Shown here piece after piece: positions 59,070 through 64,000 of a DNA stretch of 64,000 bases. Both the position numbers and the translations under genes were made by a program. The notes under the pieces are model-generated. The model saw only the letters and a program-made list of their open reading frames with translations, had not been told where the DNA came from and ran no database searches. The stretch spans positions 434,001 to 498,000 of the forward strand of contig JAODTK010001221.1 in NCBI GenBank assembly GCA_026419785.1. The letters run 5' to 3'. This DNA comes from Sclerodactyla briareus (taxonomy: Eukaryota > Echinodermata > Holothuroidea > Dendrochirotida > Sclerodactylidae). Position 1 is the first letter of the stretch, and every line of letters starts with the position of its first letter.

Positions 59070-59389
59070 TCGAATACCTCGTACGATAGGGCCAGTGATG
59101 TCATTTCGGGAGTATCGTCGTCAGGAATCCTACTTATTGATTGTTCTGCAATTTTGCAGAGCTGTGATTAGCCGACAAGTTCCAGAAAATTCGATCCTTG
59201 TCATATTTATTTTTTGTATACCTGAAATTAGTAGGCTAAACATCATTTTTACCTAGTCACAGGGGCCCAATTTAGGCGGCCCAAAAATGCCGGTGGCAGA
59301 AAAGTGCGGGGGATAAAGCCCCCGCATCCCCCCTCTCCCGCGGTCCCTGTAGTGGAGAACTGATGTGGTAGATTGGGAAGTACGGTGTA
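59070..59389. other. No gene seen
   Basis: Short spacer with nothing recognisable apart from a C-rich patch near 59,320. Confidence 0.4.
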
Positions 59390-59840
59390 GCTATGGCAGG
59401 TGCAATCTACGAAGGTATAGAGAAAGGGACATATACGTAGGTACTGGGCATGTGCAATATACGTTAGGTATCTGGGGAGGTGTCGCTGTGGAGTATACTT
59501 CGTAGTACTGGGCCAGTGCAATTACGAAGATAGAGGGGGGGAGGTACAATATACGTAGGTAGCTGGAGAGGTACAATATACGTAGGTAGCTGGAGAGGTA
59601 CAATATACGTAGGTAGCTGGGGAGTAACAAGATACTTAGGTAGCTGGGGAGGTACGATATCCACAGTAGCTGGGGAGGTACAATATACGTAGGTAGCTGG
59701 AGAGGTACAATATACGTAGGTAGCTGACTCTGGGGAGGTCCACTATACTATTACTGGGGAGGTACACTATACGTAGTATCTGGAGATTTACAATATACGT
59801 AGGTATCTGGGGAGGTACAATATACTAGGTAGCTGGGAGT
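59390..59840 (+). repeat. 27-bp minisatellite
   Basis: Unit GGTACAATATACGTAGGTAG plus CTGGAGA, with starts at 59,543, 59,570 and 59,597 showing an exact period of 27. About 16 copies, more divergent toward both ends. There are no unique spacers between units, so it is not a CRISPR array. Multiple proline/tyrosine-leucine frames on minus are artefacts. Confidence 0.9.
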
Positions 59841-61164
59841 ATGTATCGTAGGCAGAATCCGCATACATTTTTAAAAATATCCCTGGAGCAAGTGAAAATA
59901 AATTCAACGTCCAGAACCTCAATTAGATAGTAGGCCAAAAAAACCAGAAAAACACACCCCAAACATGGCAGATCATCTGTCTCACCTTGGGGTATATATC
60001 CACCACTATATTTTCATTTTCTCCTACTGTATGAGGAAATGCCGAAGTCCCGCCCCCCCCCCCGCCTTGCAATTTACAGGTTATCTCATCAGTGTGTGGC
60101 GTCCGGATTTCTCCTATGGTAGAATATGCTGCAAATTGCCTCCACCGAAAAAGGGACGGTATTCGCGATCCCTGCAAAGAAAATGTATAGCTGCGTACTA
60201 GCAACTGATTATTTGTGTCGTAGGAGTACACATTTGGCAATCGCCTCCAATGAATTCGTTCTCCTCGCTCTGTCAGGCAAAACAGTGGTAGTGGCAGACC
60301 CTCCCCACCACGCAGTGTAACATATCTCTTTCCGGTACATCGGAGATTATTCTTAAAAGACTTGTATAGCCCATATATGGCACGATTGCCTAGTTTGTAG
60401 AAAAAGATAGGAGGTTAATACTGCAGCGCGTACCGAGAATTTGGTCTCAGGGGGGGGGGGGGGGGGGGGTTAGTAGGAGGCCCTAGGGAAAGTGCGCCCT
60501 TCCTATTATTGGCTCCACCTCCCAGTGCTAATAAGGTACAATTTATGGGGCCCAGGACACATGCCTGCTGCAATATTCCTAAAACCCCCCGCCCCCCATA
60601 ACTGTACTTATGTGGCCAAGTGGGAGGGGTTGAGGCAATTTGTGAGGGTGCACTTCCATTAAGGTTCCGACCCTCAACAACACCCCCCCCCCATACAAAT
60701 CTCTGCGTACGCTACTGAGTGAGTAATTTCCCGACAGATTCTCAATTCGTTATCTGACAGAGTTTCCCGGAGAGGCAACGTTTCCCCCTGGCCCCCGCTG
60801 GCTGCCCCTGTCCCTGTCTCACCAGTCCGTTTGCCCAGCCGTTTGTTGGCGAGTCTTTCGGATACTTCTGGGATGCAAGAGAATGAAATGCCTCCATGGA
60901 TTGGGCTGTATTTTTTTCATTTCTAATGTGAACGGGGGTGTACTTAAGTCACTTCACCGCGGCAGATTCAGTTCCTCAAATTGTAGGTAAGTGTTCTGGC
61001 AAATGTAACTACTGTGACGCGTCTGTGTCGTGTGTTAACACGAAACGGCCAAGTCCATCGACCGATCGATGCAGACTTTGACCTATTTCAGCAAGCGCCG
61101 CAGTTCCACGTGTCTATCCTGCGGGGCCGAGGGTGGTAGGCCTACTGTACTTCAAAATGATCAG
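59841..61164. other. No gene recognised
   Basis: C-run at 60,051-60,063 and G-run at 60,450-60,469. The stretch 60,470-60,720 ends in CTCTGCGTACGCTACTGA, a phrase often seen at edges of interspersed repeats. No coding structure. Confidence 0.4.
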
Positions 61165-64000
61165 TTTTTCCAAATACAAACCGAATAACATTGACCGTCA
61201 ATTTCAAGGTCAGAGAGGGTAGGATTTGTGTATTTTCGCATTCCTATATCTCGTCGGATTTGAACACAACTCGGTGAGGTGGACTGTTGTTAGTCCTAAA
61301 CAGCATGAAGGTAATTTCAAGTCACAGGAAGTCGAATATTTTGCCTAAGTCAGGACTAGTTTTCTAATTGGTCATATTCAACAAAACTCGGGGAATGTGA
61401 CTACAGCTACAGTTGGATATCTGAACAAAACGGGTAGGCATTCAAGTCACTGGAGGCAAAGGATATATATAATTTTCCCCCTCTGAACGAGGGCCCACAA
61501 AGTAGTTTCTGCGGGAATATACACGTCGGCGGTTTACCGCCTGCACATGTCTAGCACGAGTATGTACATACCGTATATTCATTACCTGGTGCCGACGCTT
61601 CGAGGGGGGGCCGGGTAGTAGAAGTTTTGGCCGGGTAGTGGTTGGGAGAATATATGTTTGGTCGCCTGACTTTGTCTTGCTAAACTGGGTGCGGGGTTAT
61701 AACAATGAATATGCTGGTGCTGAGGATTTAGTAAAAGGGAATTGCCTCTCGATCCAAGTGTATTTTCATTCGGCCGAAGCTGTCAGGGGCCTATGTTTAA
61801 AACTGATTTGAGTATCACACGCCCATATGGCTGGAGAGGAGCTCGTGATCGTGGATGTCTATCGCATCTGCCTTCACAATTGATTCCAAGGGCCTACGCT
61901 AAATCCATTGATGGATCATCATGCACACTCGGTCACATTGAATGTGTGGAACTTAGTGTGGAAGGTGTCTGGGGTGTCCCAATGAAATCAAAGGATAATC
62001 TAGGGGTCGTTCCGGTCCATTTCGTGATGAAAAAACGAGGAAATGATTCCTCTCCTCTACAGTTTGAATCAGATGATCAATGTAAAACGGTCGGTATTAC
62101 CGGGCCTAAATACGGGGTTCCGGAGATAGACGTCAAAGTAATCGGGGTTAATTTGAGCCGAAAATGGTCATTTGAAGAGTCGTATGAACAGAATGCTTCT
62201 GTCTTCCACAGATTGAATTGGATGCATGGTAGTTAAATCGCCTTATCATTCATTTGACTAATAGTATACATGGGGTGTTCAGGAATTATTCAGGTCAAAG
62301 GCCATCTAGGGGTTATCTTTGCCAGTTTGTTTGCACGATCAAGTGGTTTCTACTATACAGAGGAGAGATGATCAGTATAGTCAGTCAGTATTTCATCAAC
62401 CAATGGTACTAAGGGGTGCTCACGAGATTTGGCGGTTCAAAGGTCATCTGAGCGGTTGATCGTGGCCATTGTGCTCGCAACTATTGAGCGCCTCGTCTCC
62501 CTACGGCATAGATCGGATATGAACATTAATGTTGATCAGTATTATCATGCTATTCGAGGTCAAACGGTCATCTGGGGTCAATTCAAGCCATTTGTTCGAA
62601 TTGTCAAGCGGCACCCACGCTGCGAAAACAGATCGAATGATTGATGAAATTAGTCAGTATTATCATTGACGATCATAAAAGGTTGTCATGAATTTGAGGT
62701 CAAAAGTCATCTAGGATTGATTTTCTCCCTTTTGTCTGAACGGTCAATCGGCCTTTCCTTACTTACTCCTACGAACTAAATCGGATAATCAGGATGTTTG
62801 GTCAGTATTATCATTAACCGAGGTACATATTGGGGTGTATTTTAATTTTAGGTCCAATGCCATTTATTGGGTCAATTTCTCTCATTCTGTTTGAACGCGG
62901 TCAACGGCTTTCGCTCCTAAAGAATGGGTCTATCGTTCATGAAAGTTGGTCATTAATATCATTGAATAATTGTTGTGACAATACTGAAGATATCAGATCT
63001 TATGGTCATTTAGGGGTCAATTTCGGCCATCTTGTTTGAACAGTCAACTTGAGTCAAGCTGGCATCTACTTCTATAGAATAGATCGGATGATCATGAATG
63101 TTGGTCCGATTATCATTAACAATAGTACAGGTGAGGTGGTAAGGTGGACTGATTGAGGGTCAAGGGTCATCTATGGGTCGTTTGAATTAACGGTTGCAAG
63201 CGGTTTCTACTCTCATATGGACGCATCATTGAAAGGTGGTCAGTATTATCACTGACCGATGTTCAATATGAGGTTCTCAGGAATTTGAGGTTAAAGGTAT
63301 GTTACTGAATAATATGGTAATTTTTGCACTCATTACCTGTGTCACCACAACTATTTGACGTAATTGGACCTCCGGTTGGTCCAAAAATTGCGTATTTCCT
63401 GTGATTTGGCTTTCAAGCCCCGTCCCCTCTTGATTATACATTAGGCAGGCCTGACTTTGACAGTTATAATCAAAAGTTTACAATCACACTCCCAGGACAA
63501 TTTATTTTTAGCCATCCCTTGCACCAAATTAACACTGTCTGCATGTATACAATTTATCATAGGGTGTATATACCTGTATATCATGATATAACTCTCATAG
63601 GTGACTAAAACCGAATTACGTTCCATGGGTTATCGCTATGTTTGTTATGTTTGTTTGTTTCCAACCAACTTGTTTAGGGGTTGTTATTGTATCTGAATTA
63701 TCGAATTTTTATTGAAGTCCCTACGCAGGATACCAATGAAGAAACATTTGATTACCAACTCAGAAAAGGCCATAGTCGGTGCTGGCTTCCTAATTGCGTA
63801 GTCTCATTGCTCGAAAGTAGCCTCCAGACATTATAACTGTTAACAGAACTATTACATGGAATTATTCGGGTTGTACTGATGAATAAGACAAATCGAGACT
63901 GAATCATCCCCAATAATCTGGTGAATGTAAAATGGGACTAACCAAACCAGACGACGTGAGGAGTTGTACTCCTCAAAATCTTACTGATAACCACCATATT
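61165..64000 (+). repeat. Segmental duplication, copy B (cut by window end)
   Basis: Collinear with 52,530-55,310; see that entry. It includes the roughly 140-bp units at 62,210-63,310 with AGGTCAAAGGCCA at 62,292. The last 733 bases are identical to copy A. The 164-codon frame at 61,742-62,236 crosses repeat and has no counterpart frame in copy A, so it is not supported as a gene. Confidence 0.9.

Noticed and set aside
59390-59840. Possible CRISPR-like regular repeat
   Set aside because: Units are head-to-tail with no unique spacers, in an animal genome.
61742-62236. 164-codon frame in duplication copy B
   Set aside because: The matching part of copy A is not open in that frame, so no conservation supports it.
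1-64000. LTR retroelements, endogenous viruses, Polintons or other capsid-bearing elements
   Set aside because: I found no protease, integrase, capsid or envelope-like blocks and no long terminal direct repeats that would support any such element.

Overview
This looks like nuclear DNA of an invertebrate animal, most likely a marine deuterostome such as an echinoderm or hemichordate. The evidence is three-exon CYP2-clan cytochrome P450 genes, a LINE related to CR1/L2, hAT and TTAA-type DNA transposons, tRNA-headed SINE-like pieces, and long diffuse non-coding tandem families. No bacterial or organellar signature is visible. The organism call is an inference and cannot be narrowed from this sequence alone.

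Sequence quality is central to reading the window. Small insertions and deletions are frequent in genes and repeats alike. Two copies of a 2.8 kb duplication differ by many indels and then become letter-for-letter identical for over 700 bases. Much of the damage therefore looks like uncorrected long-read consensus error, so broken reading frames here are not proof of pseudogenes.

The only host genes I can support are two tandem cytochrome P450 genes, both on the minus strand. Gene 1 spans about 30,142 to 20,925 and gene 2 about 51,120 to 40,059. Each has a membrane-anchor and proline-rich exon 1, a large exon 2 of about 950 bases (helix C through the I-helix, K-helix and PERF regions), and a short exon 3 with the haem-binding cysteine. 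The haem motif is split by the second intron in both. Intron 2 of gene 2 contains a broken same-strand LINE with an SGNH-like domain, reverse transcriptase and a TAGTC-rich 3' tail.

The rest is mostly repeats. Family A (1-540, 3,895-5,283, 11,898-14,427, 49,543-49,700) has a conserved head, a TG microsatellite, several units of about 315 bases and a conserved tail. Family B (16,300-17,020 and 18,380-19,530 on minus; 55,730-56,520 on plus) shares a similar head. Family C (24,480-26,600; 33,881-34,510) and a family of about 140 bases inside the 52-55 kb / 61-64 kb duplication complete the set. All are rich in AGGTCA/TGACCT hexamers, often spaced as DR4, DR5 or DR1, the half-site grammar of nuclear hormone receptors. 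Their presence in and around P450 genes is the most interesting feature of the window.

Smaller elements are a TTAA-flanked MITE inside a duplicated unit (1,991-2,598), a MITE at 32,403-32,633, a hAT MITE with an 8-base target duplication (51,679-52,102), a hAT transposase fragment (58,685-58,945), a near-perfect 26-bp hairpin (59,011-59,069) and a 27-bp minisatellite (59,390-59,840). I saw no LTR element, retrovirus-like or capsid-bearing element, rRNA gene or CRISPR array.
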